Assembly: GCF_039888675.1 (NCBI RefSeq)
Contig: NZ_JBDQQR010000002.1
Span: forward strand, 286,001 to 350,000
Length of the DNA: 64,000 nt
Source of the DNA: Mesorhizobium sp. CAU 1732
GTDB lineage: Bacteria > Pseudomonadota > Alphaproteobacteria > Rhizobiales > Rhizobiaceae
Direction of reading: 5' to 3'
The notes under the pieces were generated by a model. The model ran no database searches and was not told the origin of the DNA. It saw nothing but the letters and a program-made list of their open reading frames with translations. Positions 35,085-43,924 of this stretch are shown piece after piece (position 1 is the stretch's first letter; every line of letters begins with the position of its first letter). The translations under genes were made by a program, and so were the position numbers.

Positions 35085-36092
35085 ATGGCGACAACACCCC
35101 TTCCCGACAAGATGACGGCGATCGCGATCACCGAACCCGGCGGCCCGCTCGTCTTGAAGCCGGAACGCCGCGACGTACCCACGCCCGGCACCGGCGAAAT
35201 CCTGGTTCGCGTGCGGGCAGCCGGCGTCAACCGGCCGGACGTATTCCAGCGCAAGGGTGCCTATCCCCCGCCCAAGGGCGCATCGGACCTGCCCGGCCTC
35301 GAAGTCGCCGGCGAGGTGGCGGCGCTGGGCGCGGGCGCCACGCGCTGGCGCATCGGCGACGCGGTCGCCGCCCTGACGCCCGGCGGCGGCTACGCCGAAT
35401 ACGCGATCGTCCACGAATCCAACGCGCTGCCGATCCCGCACGGCTTCACCTTCACCGAGGCAGCCGCCATTCCGGAAACCTTCTTCACCGTGTGGCACAA
35501 CGTGTTCCAGCGCGGCGGCCTCAAGCCGGGCGAAACCTTCCTCGTCCATGGCGGGTCGTCCGGCATCGGCACGACCGCGATCCAGCTCGCCTCCGCATTC
35601 GGCAGCTATGTGTTCGCCACCGCCGGCTCGCCGGAGAAATGCGACGCGTGCCTCAAACTCGGCGCCGACCGCGCCATCAACTACCGCGAGGAGGATTTCG
35701 TCCGCGTCGTGAAGGACGCCACGGACGGCAAGGGCGTCAACGTCATCCTCGACATGGTCGGCGGAGACTATGTCGATCGCAACTACGATGCCGCCGCCAT
35801 CGAAGGCCGCATCGTGCAGATCGCGACGCTGGGCGGCCCGAAGGCCAGTGCGGATTTCTCGAAGGTCATGGTCAAGCGGCTGACCCATACGGGCTCGACG
35901 CTGCGCCCCCGCACCGTGGCGTTCAAGGGCGAGATCGCGGCCGAACTGGAAGCCAAGGTGTGGCCGCTTCTGGCGACGCGCAAGATCGCGCCTGTCATGG
36001 ACATGATCTTCCCGCTGAAGGAGGCGTGGCGCGCGCATGAACGCATGGAAGAGGGCGACCATGTCGGCAAGATCGTTCTGGACGTCGCCTGA
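35085..36092 (+). CDS. NAD(P)H-quinone oxidoreductase (PIG3/zeta-crystallin-like)
   Basis: 335 residues of the zinc-free medium-chain dehydrogenase type. GVNRPDVFQRKGAYPPPKGASDLPGLEVAGEVAALG is the QOR signature; NADPH is bound at LVHGGSSGIGTTAIQLA. No structural-zinc Cys cluster is present. It reduces quinones or enones by one or two electrons in the cytosol. ATG 35085 follows GGAACGAGCAG. An unrelated XRE regulator starts about 50 bp downstream. Confidence 0.93.
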   Translation: MATTPLPDKMTAIAITEPGGPLVLKPERRDVPTPGTGEILVRVRAAGVNRPDVFQRKGAYPPPKGASDLPGLEVAGEVAALGAGATRWRIGDAVAALTPGGGYAEYAIVHESNALPIPHGFTFTEAAAIPETFFTVWHNVFQRGGLKPGETFLVHGGSSGIGTTAIQLASAFGSYVFATAGSPEKCDACLKLGADRAINYREEDFVRVVKDATDGKGVNVILDMVGGDYVDRNYDAAAIEGRIVQIATLGGPKASADFSKVMVKRLTHTGSTLRPRTVAFKGEIAAELEAKVWPLLATRKIAPVMDMIFPLKEAWRAHERMEEGDHVGKIVLDVA

Positions 36093-36123
36093 GGACGCCA
36101 AACAGGATTGACGAATTTCCGAA

Positions 36124-36142
36124 TATGAGAGAGGCTCCCATA
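36124..36142. promoter_or_regulatory. Near-palindrome before the XRE-cupin gene
   Basis: TATGAGAGAGGCTCCCATA: seven of nine base pairs are symmetric about the centre. It ends one base before the ATG of the XRE regulator and is a candidate autoregulatory operator. Confidence 0.4.
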
Positions 36143-36143
36143 T

Positions 36144-36716
36144 ATGGAAACCTCTCTCATCGATTCCGAAACGACTGACCGCCGCCTCGCCGAGCGGCTG
36201 AAAAGCCTCAGGGCGGAACGCGGCTGGTCGCTGGACGAACTCGCGACGCGCAGCAAGGTCAGCCGCGCGACGTTGTCGCGGCTGGAGAATGCCGAAGTCA
36301 GTCCTACGGCGAGCGTGCTGGGGCGTCTGTGCGCGGCCTATGGCCTGGCGATGTCCCGCCTCATGCTGATGGTCGAAGAGCACTACGCACCGTTGATCCG
36401 CAGCGACGATCAGCAGGTTTGGGTGGATGCGGAAACAGGCTTTCGACGCCGCGCCATTTCTCCGCCGGCTCAATCCCTCACCGGCGAAGCCATCGAGGGC
36501 AGTTTGCGCGCCGGAGCCGGCATCGTCTACGACGAGAGCCCTCGTCCGGGCCTGGAGCATCACCTGCTGCTCATCGAAGGACGCCTGTCCGTCACCGTGG
36601 ACGGCGCGACGCACGATCTCCTGCCCGGCGACTGCCTGCGCTACCGGCTCTTCGGCCCCAGCGCCTTCGCCACGCCCGCCGACAGCTCCGCCCGATACAT
36701 CCTGTTCATGGTTTGA
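36144..36716 (+). CDS. XRE family regulator with C-terminal cupin domain
   Basis: 190 residues. An N-terminal helix-turn-helix (LAERLKSLRAERGWSLDELATRSKVSRATLSRLENAEVSPTASVLGRLCAAYGLAMSRL, about 15-72) and a C-terminal cupin (VYDESPRPGLEHHLLLIEGRLSVTVDGATHDLLPGDCLRY) form the common sensing architecture of this family. The usual metal His positions are partly kept. It is followed after 5 bases by a GNAT acetyltransferase gene and likely regulates that operon. Confidence 0.9.
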   Translation: METSLIDSETTDRRLAERLKSLRAERGWSLDELATRSKVSRATLSRLENAEVSPTASVLGRLCAAYGLAMSRLMLMVEEHYAPLIRSDDQQVWVDAETGFRRRAISPPAQSLTGEAIEGSLRAGAGIVYDESPRPGLEHHLLLIEGRLSVTVDGATHDLLPGDCLRYRLFGPSAFATPADSSARYILFMV

Positions 36717-36721
36717 GACCG

Positions 36722-37255
36722 ATGATAACCGCCGCCATCACTGCATTCTCCTGTCAGGACGCGCAGACGCACCTGCCTGAACTCGCCGAACTGCTCCATG
36801 CCTGCGTCCATGACGGCGCCAGCATCAGCTTCGTCCTGCCGTTTTCGCTGACGGAGGCGGAAACCTTCTGGACGACGAAGGTGTTTCCGTCACTTCGCGC
36901 CGGAGGAACCATCCTCCTGATCGCAGAGGCGGACGGCCGCGTTGCCGGCTCCGTCCAGCTCGACCACGATACGCCGCCGAACCAGCCGCATCGCGCCGAG
37001 GTGCGCAAGCTGCTCGTCCACCCGGATTTCCGCCGTCGCGGCATCGGCAAGGCGCTGATGGCCGACCTGGAGCACCGTGCCCAAGAGATGGGCCGGAGCC
37101 TGCTCACGCTCGACACGCGGACCGGCGACAAGGCCGAACCGCTCTATGCATCCATGGGCTACGAGACGGCCGGCATCATCCCCGATTTCTGCCGCGACAC
37201 CGTCTCGGATCGGCTGGACCCGACGACAATCATGTACAAGGCCATTCGCGCCTGA
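36722..37255 (+). CDS. GNAT family N-acetyltransferase
   Basis: 177 residues. Motif A: EVRKLLVHPDFRRRGIGKALMADLEHRAQEMGRSLLTLDTRTGDKAEPLYASMGYE, with R-R-R-G-I-G-K-A for acetyl-CoA. Starts 5 bases after the XRE-cupin gene and is surely co-transcribed. XRE-cupin/GNAT pairs often respond to a small amine or drug-like substrate; the acceptor here is unknown. Confidence 0.9.
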   Translation: MITAAITAFSCQDAQTHLPELAELLHACVHDGASISFVLPFSLTEAETFWTTKVFPSLRAGGTILLIAEADGRVAGSVQLDHDTPPNQPHRAEVRKLLVHPDFRRRGIGKALMADLEHRAQEMGRSLLTLDTRTGDKAEPLYASMGYETAGIIPDFCRDTVSDRLDPTTIMYKAIRA

Positions 37256-37312
37256 AGGGCGCTGATGGTCGCGCGAGCCCGACACGAAACTGTTCGTCGC
37301 CTGCACGATTTC

Positions 37313-37341
37313 TTGCCTCTCGCGGCAAATCCCGCTATACG
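37313..37341 (+). promoter_or_regulatory. Candidate trcR promoter
   Basis: TTGCCT (37313-37318), 17 bases, then TATACG (37336-37341): a good alphaproteobacterial vegetative promoter about 75 bp before the trcR ATG. The gap from the previous gene is 163 bp. Confidence 0.6.
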
Positions 37342-37418
37342 AGGCGCGATTTCCCAAAACTGGTGGCTTTGCCCACCGCCCGCGCAAGGGACGCGGGCGA
37401 ACGAGAGGATATGTCTCA

Positions 37419-38123
37419 ATGGCCAACACGCTTCTGATGCCCAAGGCAACCGCCGTCTGGCTGGTTGACAATACGGCGCTGTCGTTCGAACAGATCGCGA
37501 ATTTCTGCAAATTGCACCCCCTCGAAGTCAAGGCGATCGCCGACGGTGAATCCGCGCAGGGCATCAAGGGTCTCGACCCCGTCATCACCGGTCAGCTTTC
37601 GCGCGACGAGATCGCCAAGGCGGAGGCCGACCCGAACCTGCGCCTGAAGCTTCAGGAGCCGAAGGTTCGCGTTCCCGAATCCAAGCGCCGCGCACCGCGT
37701 TACACCCCGCTTTCCAAGCGCCAGGACCGTCCGAACGCCATCCTGTGGCTGGTCAAGAACCATCAGGAGCTGAAGGACGCGCAGATTTCGCGTCTCGTCG
37801 GCACGACAAAGTCGACGATCGAGCAGATCCGCAACCGCACCCACTGGAATTCGGCAAGCCTGGTCCCGATGGATCCGGTCACGCTCGGCCTGTGCTCGCA
37901 GATCGACCTCGACCTCGAGGTTCAGCGCGCCTCGCGCGGCCAGCCGGCTGCGGCGCCGACCGGCGACACGTTGCTCCCGGCTTCGATGACCGAGACGCTC
38001 GAAGTGACCGATCGCAACCCGACCAAGAGCGACGACGACGAACTCGACGCCGACGCGGTCTTCGCCAAGCTCTCCTCGCTCAAATCGACCACGCCGGTCG
38101 ACGAGGACGACGACCAGCACTGA
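37419..38123 (+). CDS. trcR: Cell-cycle transcriptional regulator TrcR (DUF1013)
   Basis: 234 residues: MANTLLMPKATAVWLVDNTALSFEQIANFCKLHPLEVKAIADGE opens the DUF1013 family and RPNAILWLVKNHQELKDAQISRLVGTTKSTIEQIRNRTHWNS is its second helix-turn-helix block. The C-terminus is acidic and disordered. The family is essential or conditionally essential in alphaproteobacteria and has been tied to cell-cycle transcription control. A strong terminator follows. Confidence 0.93.
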   Translation: MANTLLMPKATAVWLVDNTALSFEQIANFCKLHPLEVKAIADGESAQGIKGLDPVITGQLSRDEIAKAEADPNLRLKLQEPKVRVPESKRRAPRYTPLSKRQDRPNAILWLVKNHQELKDAQISRLVGTTKSTIEQIRNRTHWNSASLVPMDPVTLGLCSQIDLDLEVQRASRGQPAAAPTGDTLLPASMTETLEVTDRNPTKSDDDELDADAVFAKLSSLKSTTPVDEDDDQH

Positions 38124-38146
38124 TCGGGCTCACGCCCGCGCACCAC

Positions 38147-38184
38147 AAAAAGAGCCGGAGCGGGTGCCGCTCCGGCTCTTTTTG
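38147..38184 (+). terminator. Rho-independent terminator after trcR
   Basis: AAAAAGAGCCGGAGCG-ggtgc-CGCTCCGGCTCTTTTT: a long perfect stem (AGAGCCGGAGCG) with flanking A and T runs, 27 bases after the stop. It may work in both directions. Confidence 0.92.
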
Positions 38185-38373
38185 TGTCCGCTCCCCAGCC
38201 TGCCACGCCCAATGCGGCTAAGGCACTCGAGGCCGACGCCGCCCATGCGTTTCCAACTAACGCGTGTGGACCGACCTCGCCTGTTGCAGTCGTGGGCTCG
38301 GCCCCCTATCGTCCTATCTGACGGGAATCGCGTCACTAAAATACAAAGCCAGGCGACAGGAAGCTGCCAAGCC

Positions 38374-38835
38374 ATGATAAACCTCAGGGTCAACAATCAG
38401 GACGTTGAAGTCGACGTCCCCGGCAATGCAACGTTGCTGGCCGTGCTGAGCAACGATCTGAAACTCCGCGGTCAGAAGTTCGGATGCGGGGTGTCGCAGT
38501 GCGGCGCCTGTACTGTCCTGATCGACGGAGAACCCGTCAAAAGCTGCCAGACCCCGGTGACGTCCGCCATCGGACGCTCCGTCACCACGCTGGAAGGACT
38601 GCGTGACAGCAATGGGGGCCCCGGCGCCCTGCAGCAGGCATTCATAGAGGAACAGGCCGCGCAATGCGGCTATTGCACCAGCGGAATGATCGTTGCCGCC
38701 CAAGCGCTGCTCGACCGCAACGCCAGCCCGACCGAATCCGACATCCGCATCGCGCTCAGCGGCAATCTGTGCCGCTGCGGGTCGCATAATCGCGTCGTCA
38801 GGGCCGTGTTGAAAGCTGCGGGGAGCCCGGCATAA
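38374..38835 (+). CDS. (2Fe-2S) subunit of a molybdenum hydroxylase (IorA/CoxS-like)
   Basis: 153 residues. The N-terminal plant-type cluster is C38-x4-C43-x2-C46 with C58, and the second cluster uses C98-x2-C101 and C133-x-C135 (QCGYCTSGM, CRCGSH). This small subunit passes electrons from the molybdopterin centre to outside acceptors. It overlaps the large subunit start by one base (TAATG). No FAD subunit is present; instead a cytochrome c gene follows. Frame extends upstream but ATG 38374 is the family start. Confidence 0.93.
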   Translation: MINLRVNNQDVEVDVPGNATLLAVLSNDLKLRGQKFGCGVSQCGACTVLIDGEPVKSCQTPVTSAIGRSVTTLEGLRDSNGGPGALQQAFIEEQAAQCGYCTSGMIVAAQALLDRNASPTESDIRIALSGNLCRCGSHNRVVRAVLKAAGSPA

Positions 38836-41060
38836 TGAACAAGATGATATCCATCGATCGCCGCACATTCCTCAAAGGATCCGCCGGATTTCTGGCGGTG
38901 TCGTTCGTCCTGCCGGCCGATCTCTTTGCCCAGTCGTCCGCACCCGATCTTCCCGGCGACATGAAGAGCCACCCCCAGCTTTCAAGCTGGCTGCGCATCA
39001 ATGCCGATGGCAGCGTCACGCTTTTCATCGGCAAGGTCGAGCTTGGACAGGGCGCATTGACCGCGGTCGCCCAGGTCTGCGCTGAGGAACTGGTCGTCGA
39101 ATTCGACAGGGTCCAGGTCATAGCCGGCGATACGCGGCTGTCTCCCGATGAAGGCACGACCGCCGGTTCGCAGACCATGCCGAACTGTGCGACAGCCGTT
39201 CAGCAGGCTGCTGCCGAGGTCCGGCAGATCCTCACGAACATCGCGGCCGAACGCTTCGATCTCGATGGCGAAAGCCTCGCCATTTCCGATGGGACCATTT
39301 CGGGCGGCGACAACAGCGTCACCTACTGGGAACTGGTCGAAAACCTGAATCTCGAGGTCGATGCGACGGGGACGGCACCGCTGCTGCCTCTCTCGCAACA
39401 TCGGATTATCGGGCGCAACGTTCCGCGTATCGATCTCCCCGCCAAGATCATGGGCGAGCCGATCTATGTCCAGGACATGCATCTGGACGGCATGCTCTAC
39501 GGCGCCGTCGCGCGTCCTCCGACCTATCGCGCCCGTCTCACCTCGATCGATCTTTCCGGCGTCGAAGCGATGCCGGGCGTCGTCAAGGTCGTGCGCAATG
39601 GCAGCTTTCTGGGCGTCATTGCCGAACGCCAGGAACAGGCATTCGCCGCGGCCGAAGCATTGACTGCAGCGGGCGAGTGGGACGTCGAGAGCGCGCTTCC
39701 CGGCCATGACGGCATGAAGGAATGGCTTCAGTCCACGCAGAGCACGGAAACCGAGTGGCTGAACAAGGTTCGGGGCAGCACCACGCAGACGGCAGAGCGC
39801 CACGAGGCGACCTACTACCGTCCCTACCATATGCACGGCTCCATCGGCACGTCGGCCGCCGTGGCGGTTTTCGACGACGAAGGCGACATGCGGGTCTGGA
39901 CGCATTCGCAGAGCGTTTGGGCCACCGCTGCCGCGATCGAGGGAATGCTTGGCCTCGACGAAGGCAAGGTCCACGCGATCCATACGGAAGGATCGGGTTG
40001 TTATGGCCACAACATGGCTGACGACGCGGCGGCGGATGCCTGCATTCTGGCGCATCAGATGCCCGGACGGCCGATAAAGCTGCAATATACCCGCGCCGGC
40101 GAACACCAGTGGGAACCCTACGGGTCGGCCATGGTCAACAGCGTGTCCGCGAACCTCGACGCGGATGGCAACATTCTCGACTGGGAGCACCACATCTATT
40201 CCACGCCGCACGGCAACAGGCCCGGCGGAAATCCGGGGCGCCTGCTCTCGGCGCAATATTTCGATCCGCCCTTCGAACTGCCGGTAGCCAGCGATGGCGG
40301 GCCGCCGAACTTCTCGTCGACGCGCAACGGCCTGTCCAATTACGATTTTCCCGGTGAGCGCGTCGTCACCCACTTTATCACCGAGATGCCGCTTCGCGTG
40401 TCATCGACACGTGGGTTGGGCGCCTATGCGAACGTCATGGCGGTTGAGCAGTTCATCGACGAACTGGCGGTGAAGGCCGGCGCAGACCCGGTCGAGTACC
40501 GGCTTCGCTACCTCAAGGACGAGCGCATGCGCGACGCACTCATCCGTTGCGCGGAAGCGTTCGGTTGGGACGCCTGGGAAAAGAGAGCCAACAGGGGCCG
40601 TGGCATCGCGATCGCGCGCTACAAGAATTTCGCCGCGATCACGGCGGTTGCGATGGAGGTGCAGATAACGCCGCGCAACGGTCTGGTTCGCGTGACCCGT
40701 GCCGTGGCGTCGAACGACGGCGGACACATCGTCAGCCCGGACGGCATCATCAACCAGGTCGAGGGCGGATTGATCCAGTCCATAAGCTGGACGCTCAAGG
40801 AAGAGGTCAAATTCGACAAGACGCGCGTCCTGTCGTCCGATTGGGCGAGCTATCCCATCCTCGGCTTCACCGAGGTTCCGCCCGTGGAAACCGTACTGAT
40901 CGACAGGCCGGGTGAACCCTATCTGGGCAATGGCGAGTCGTCCCAGGGGCCGTCGGGCGCGGCACTGGCCAACGCCATCGCCGATGCCATCGGCACACGG
41001 ATGCGTGACGTTCCCTTCACCCCGGACCGCGTGAAGGCTGCAATCGACGCCGCAGCCTGA
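38835..41060 (+). CDS. Molybdopterin-binding subunit of a periplasmic aldehyde/N-heterocycle dehydrogenase (IorB-like)
   Basis: 741 residues. DRRTFLKGSAGFLAVSFVLPADLFAQ is a Tat-type signal (R-R-x-F-L-K). The xanthine-dehydrogenase-family fold follows: GSVTLFIGKVELGQGALTAVAQVCAEELVVEFDRVQV, DDAAADACILAH near the cofactor, and the C-terminal GESSQGPSGAALANAIADAIG carrying the active-site Glu. Single-chain IorB-type subunits act with a (2Fe-2S) partner and a cytochrome as periplasmic isoquinoline, nicotinate or aldehyde oxidising enzymes. No XdhC/MobA-type maturation gene is nearby. Confidence 0.92.
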   Translation: MNKMISIDRRTFLKGSAGFLAVSFVLPADLFAQSSAPDLPGDMKSHPQLSSWLRINADGSVTLFIGKVELGQGALTAVAQVCAEELVVEFDRVQVIAGDTRLSPDEGTTAGSQTMPNCATAVQQAAAEVRQILTNIAAERFDLDGESLAISDGTISGGDNSVTYWELVENLNLEVDATGTAPLLPLSQHRIIGRNVPRIDLPAKIMGEPIYVQDMHLDGMLYGAVARPPTYRARLTSIDLSGVEAMPGVVKVVRNGSFLGVIAERQEQAFAAAEALTAAGEWDVESALPGHDGMKEWLQSTQSTETEWLNKVRGSTTQTAERHEATYYRPYHMHGSIGTSAAVAVFDDEGDMRVWTHSQSVWATAAAIEGMLGLDEGKVHAIHTEGSGCYGHNMADDAAADACILAHQMPGRPIKLQYTRAGEHQWEPYGSAMVNSVSANLDADGNILDWEHHIYSTPHGNRPGGNPGRLLSAQYFDPPFELPVASDGGPPNFSSTRNGLSNYDFPGERVVTHFITEMPLRVSSTRGLGAYANVMAVEQFIDELAVKAGADPVEYRLRYLKDERMRDALIRCAEAFGWDAWEKRANRGRGIAIARYKNFAAITAVAMEVQITPRNGLVRVTRAVASNDGGHIVSPDGIINQVEGGLIQSISWTLKEEVKFDKTRVLSSDWASYPILGFTEVPPVETVLIDRPGEPYLGNGESSQGPSGAALANAIADAIGTRMRDVPFTPDRVKAAIDAAA

Positions 41061-41071
41061 TCTGTCATCAC

Positions 41072-41113
41072 GGCGGGGCTACGTCGCCAGCCCCGCCCAA
41101 CCTCCGGGAGGTT
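41072..41113 (+). other. Intercistronic hairpins, one covering a ribosome site
   Basis: GGCGGGGCT-acgtcgcc-AGCCCCGCC (41072-41097) is a perfect 9-bp stem right after the large-subunit stop. It is followed by AACCTC-cgg-GAGGTT (41099-41113), which contains the GGGAGG ribosome site of the next gene. No T run, so RNA stability or translation control is more likely than termination. Confidence 0.6.
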
Positions 41114-41117
41114 CCCC

Positions 41118-41339
41118 ATGTTCACGCTGGTCGCTGCCAGTCGAAAGCCCATCCTCGACGGTATCGTCGCTACCCGCCGGTACGAAACCGTTGCGGAAGC
41201 CGAAAAAGAGATGCGCAATTGGGGCCGCTTCGGCGTCGAGAACCAATGCAACGAGGCGGACGCGATTTACATCTGCGATCCCCGGGGCGAGCTCGTGCGC
41301 ATTTGGGACCATGCGCGCAAATGCTCGGTGCCAGCTTAG
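41118..41339 (+). CDS. Small protein of unknown function in the dehydrogenase operon
   Basis: 73 residues: MFTLVAASRKPILDGIVATR ... NWGRFGVENQCNEADAIYICDPRGELVRIWDHARKCSVPA. Mixed sequence with three Cys and several aromatic residues, no signal peptide and no membrane helix. It lies between the Mo subunit and cytochrome genes, with GGGAGG 6 bases before its ATG, so translation is likely. I do not recognise it; a chaperone or maturation role would be speculation from position alone. Confidence 0.6.
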   Translation: MFTLVAASRKPILDGIVATRRYETVAEAEKEMRNWGRFGVENQCNEADAIYICDPRGELVRIWDHARKCSVPA

Positions 41340-41398
41340 CGCCGGTCGGGTCGGACAATCGGCCGCCATCCTCAGCCAGATAGCCAAAGGATCTTTCC

Positions 41399-42715
41399 TT
41401 GAAAGTTTCGACAGTTCTCATCGCCATCGGAGGCGCAGTGGTCATTGCGGCGGCCGGAGCCTACGCTTATGCCAACCGCCATCCCGAGATCGCGGCTATC
41501 ACGCCTCCTTCCCGCGACAGTCTGGACGCCTCGCTGGTTGAACGCGGCGAAATGCTTGCCGGCATTGGCAATTGTGCCGTGTGTCACACGGCGGAAGGGG
41601 GCGTCCCGATGTCCGGCGGCTTCGGCCTGCCGACGCCCTTCGGCACGATCCACAGCACCAACATCACGCCCGATGCGGAGACCGGAATTGGAAGCTGGTC
41701 GCTGGAGGCCTTCGTGCGTTCCATGCGTAAAGGCGTGGATCGGGAGGGGCGTCACCTCTATCCGGCATTCCCCTATGATTTCTACACGCGCGTCACCGAC
41801 GACGACCTCGAAGCGATCTATGCCTATCTGATGTCGCTGGAGCCTGTGCGGGCGGAAGCGCCAGCCAACGACCTCGGCTTTCCGTTCGACCAGCGCATTC
41901 TGATGGCCGGATGGAACCTTCTCTTTCTGGATGAAGGGCCCAAGACGGACGATCCCGGCAAGGACGATGTCTGGAACCGCGGCCGATATCTGACGGAGGG
42001 GTTGGCGCACTGCGCGGCCTGCCACAGCCCGCGCAACGTGCTTGGTGCGGCGGTGCGGAGCGGCGACGATGCCTATTCCGGCGGCGAAGCGGAAGGTTGG
42101 TACGCACCCGCCCTCAACGCGCAAAACCACGCGCCGATAGGCTGGAATGCGGACACGCTCGCCAATTACCTGATCGACGGCTGGGATCGCGACCATGGCA
42201 TCGCCGCAGGGCCGATGATGCCGATTTCGAACGACCTCTACCATCAACCCGAGGAAGAGGTGGTGGCGATCGCCACCTATGTCGCCGATCTCATGGGAAG
42301 CGCATCCGGTCAGAGTGCGGGTGCCCCGGATTCGGCACGCCAGCGGGCGGAAAGTCTGGAGTTCGGTGCCGAGGACGCGCCTGCGCTACCGACGGATCCC
42401 GTGCTGGCACGGGGTGCCGAGGTTTTTGCGGACCAGTGCGCCGTCTGTCACCGTGCCGACACCTATACCGTTCCGCTCGCGTTGACCGGATCGGTCAATG
42501 CACCCGATGCCCGTAACTTCATCCAGACGGTCATGCATGGCATTCAGCCAGCACCCGCCGGATCTGCGGACCGCTTCATGCCGGCAAAGGGGTTGCAGAT
42601 CGGTGACGACGATCTGGCCGCGTTGACCGCCTTCGTGCGCGGCAGGTTCGGCCCCGGCGACCCGTGGGACAAGCTCGACGAGACCGTGCGCTCGCTGCGT
42701 GAAGGCGCGGAGTAG
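41399..42715 (+). CDS. Triheme cytochrome c, membrane-anchored
   Basis: 438 residues from TTG 41399 (AAAGGA 8 bases before). An N-terminal membrane helix (MKVSTVLIAIGGAVVIAAAGAYAYA) and three heme motifs, C59AVCH, C205AACH and C347AVCH, match the AdhB/gluconate-dehydrogenase type cytochrome that passes electrons to ubiquinol or a terminal oxidase. It should accept electrons from the molybdenum hydroxylase encoded just upstream. The operon thus lacks the FAD subunit of other hydroxylases. Confidence 0.92.
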   Translation: MKVSTVLIAIGGAVVIAAAGAYAYANRHPEIAAITPPSRDSLDASLVERGEMLAGIGNCAVCHTAEGGVPMSGGFGLPTPFGTIHSTNITPDAETGIGSWSLEAFVRSMRKGVDREGRHLYPAFPYDFYTRVTDDDLEAIYAYLMSLEPVRAEAPANDLGFPFDQRILMAGWNLLFLDEGPKTDDPGKDDVWNRGRYLTEGLAHCAACHSPRNVLGAAVRSGDDAYSGGEAEGWYAPALNAQNHAPIGWNADTLANYLIDGWDRDHGIAAGPMMPISNDLYHQPEEEVVAIATYVADLMGSASGQSAGAPDSARQRAESLEFGAEDAPALPTDPVLARGAEVFADQCAVCHRADTYTVPLALTGSVNAPDARNFIQTVMHGIQPAPAGSADRFMPAKGLQIGDDDLAALTAFVRGRFGPGDPWDKLDETVRSLREGAE

Positions 42716-42738
42716 ACGGGCACGCGCCCGACGCCGGT

Positions 42739-43905
42739 TCAGCCCAAGCGCTGCTCGACCAGAGCCGACCAATAGCGCAGACCGTGAAGGATAGCGGCGT
42801 CGTTGAAATCATAGGCGGGGTGATGCAGCCCTGCCGTAGCGCCATTGCCCAGCCAGATGAACGAACCCGGCCGCTTCTCCAGCATGTAGGAGAAATCCTC
42901 CGACCCCATGATGCGCGGGCAGTCGTCGTCCACCGCGTCCGTCCCGACGACGCTGCGGGCGGCCTTTAGCGCGTGCCGCGTCATTTCCGGGTCGTTGACC
43001 GTAACCGGATAGCCCGGGCGCCAGTCGATATCAGCCTCGATATCCAGGAGCTTCGCCGACGCCGCGACGATGGCGCGAAACCGGGCTTCCACTGCCGTTC
43101 GGGTCTCGGGGTTGATGGTTCGTATCGTTCCACCCAGCAGGACGGAAGCCGGAATCACATTGAGCGCGCTCGCAGAACCCGCCGCCAGATGCGTCACCGA
43201 CACCACGACAGGATCGAAGGGGTCGGCATAGCGCGAGGCGATCGACTGAAGCGCCGTCACCAGATGCGCGCTGGCAAGCACCGGATCCGGCGTCTCGTGC
43301 GGTGATGCGGCGTGACCTCCGCGCCCCCGCAACGTCACCATGAAGCGATCGCCCGCCGCCATCAGCGGACCCGGCCGTATCGCAAACGAGCCCACCGCGA
43401 GGCCCGGCTGATTGTGCATGCCGTAGACTTCGTCGATGCCGAATCGCTCCAGGAGACCTTCCTCGATCATCACACGGCCTCCGGCACCGCCTTCCTCCGC
43501 CGGCTGGAAGACCAGCACGACGGTGCCTGCGAAATCGCGCGCCGCGGCGAGGTGTCTGGCGGCGGCGAGAAGCATCGCGGTGTGGCCGTCATGACCGCAC
43601 GCATGCATCATGCCGTCCACTTTCGACGCGTGAGGCAGGTTGGTCTGCTCGCTCATCGGCAGAGCATCCATGTCGGCGCGCAACGCTATCGTCCGTCCCG
43701 GCCCGCGCGATCCCTTCACCACGGCGACAACCCCCGACTGCGCGATCCCGGTGACGACCTCGTCGCAGCCGAACGCCCTCAGCTTTTCAGCGACGAAGGC
43801 GGATGTGTTCGGAAGGTCGAACAGCAGTTCCGGGTTCTGGTGGATGTGGCGTCGCCACGCAACGGCTTCCTGAGCGAGCTCATCCAGCGTGTCGGCTGCG
43901 TCCAT
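42739..43905 (-). CDS. M20D amidohydrolase (HipO-like)
   Basis: 388 residues from ATG 43905, 8-9 bases after GAGGGG. Metal blocks MHACGHDGHTAML, VFQPAEEGGAG, GMHNQPG, RGGHAASPHETPDPV and RIMGSEDFSYML, ending GLHHPAYDFND. It closes the operon that encodes a peptide ABC transporter and a hydantoinase/oxoprolinase. A likely role is deacylation or decarbamoylation of the ring-opened product, but N-carbamoylases usually belong to the M20 branch that includes AllC, not this one. Confidence 0.93.
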   Translation of the reverse strand: MDAADTLDELAQEAVAWRRHIHQNPELLFDLPNTSAFVAEKLRAFGCDEVVTGIAQSGVVAVVKGSRGPGRTIALRADMDALPMSEQTNLPHASKVDGMMHACGHDGHTAMLLAAARHLAAARDFAGTVVLVFQPAEEGGAGGRVMIEEGLLERFGIDEVYGMHNQPGLAVGSFAIRPGPLMAAGDRFMVTLRGRGGHAASPHETPDPVLASAHLVTALQSIASRYADPFDPVVVSVTHLAAGSASALNVIPASVLLGGTIRTINPETRTAVEARFRAIVAASAKLLDIEADIDWRPGYPVTVNDPEMTRHALKAARSVVGTDAVDDDCPRIMGSEDFSYMLEKRPGSFIWLGNGATAGLHHPAYDFNDAAILHGLRYWSALVEQRLG

Positions 43906-43924
43906 CTGGCAATCCCCTCTGCTC

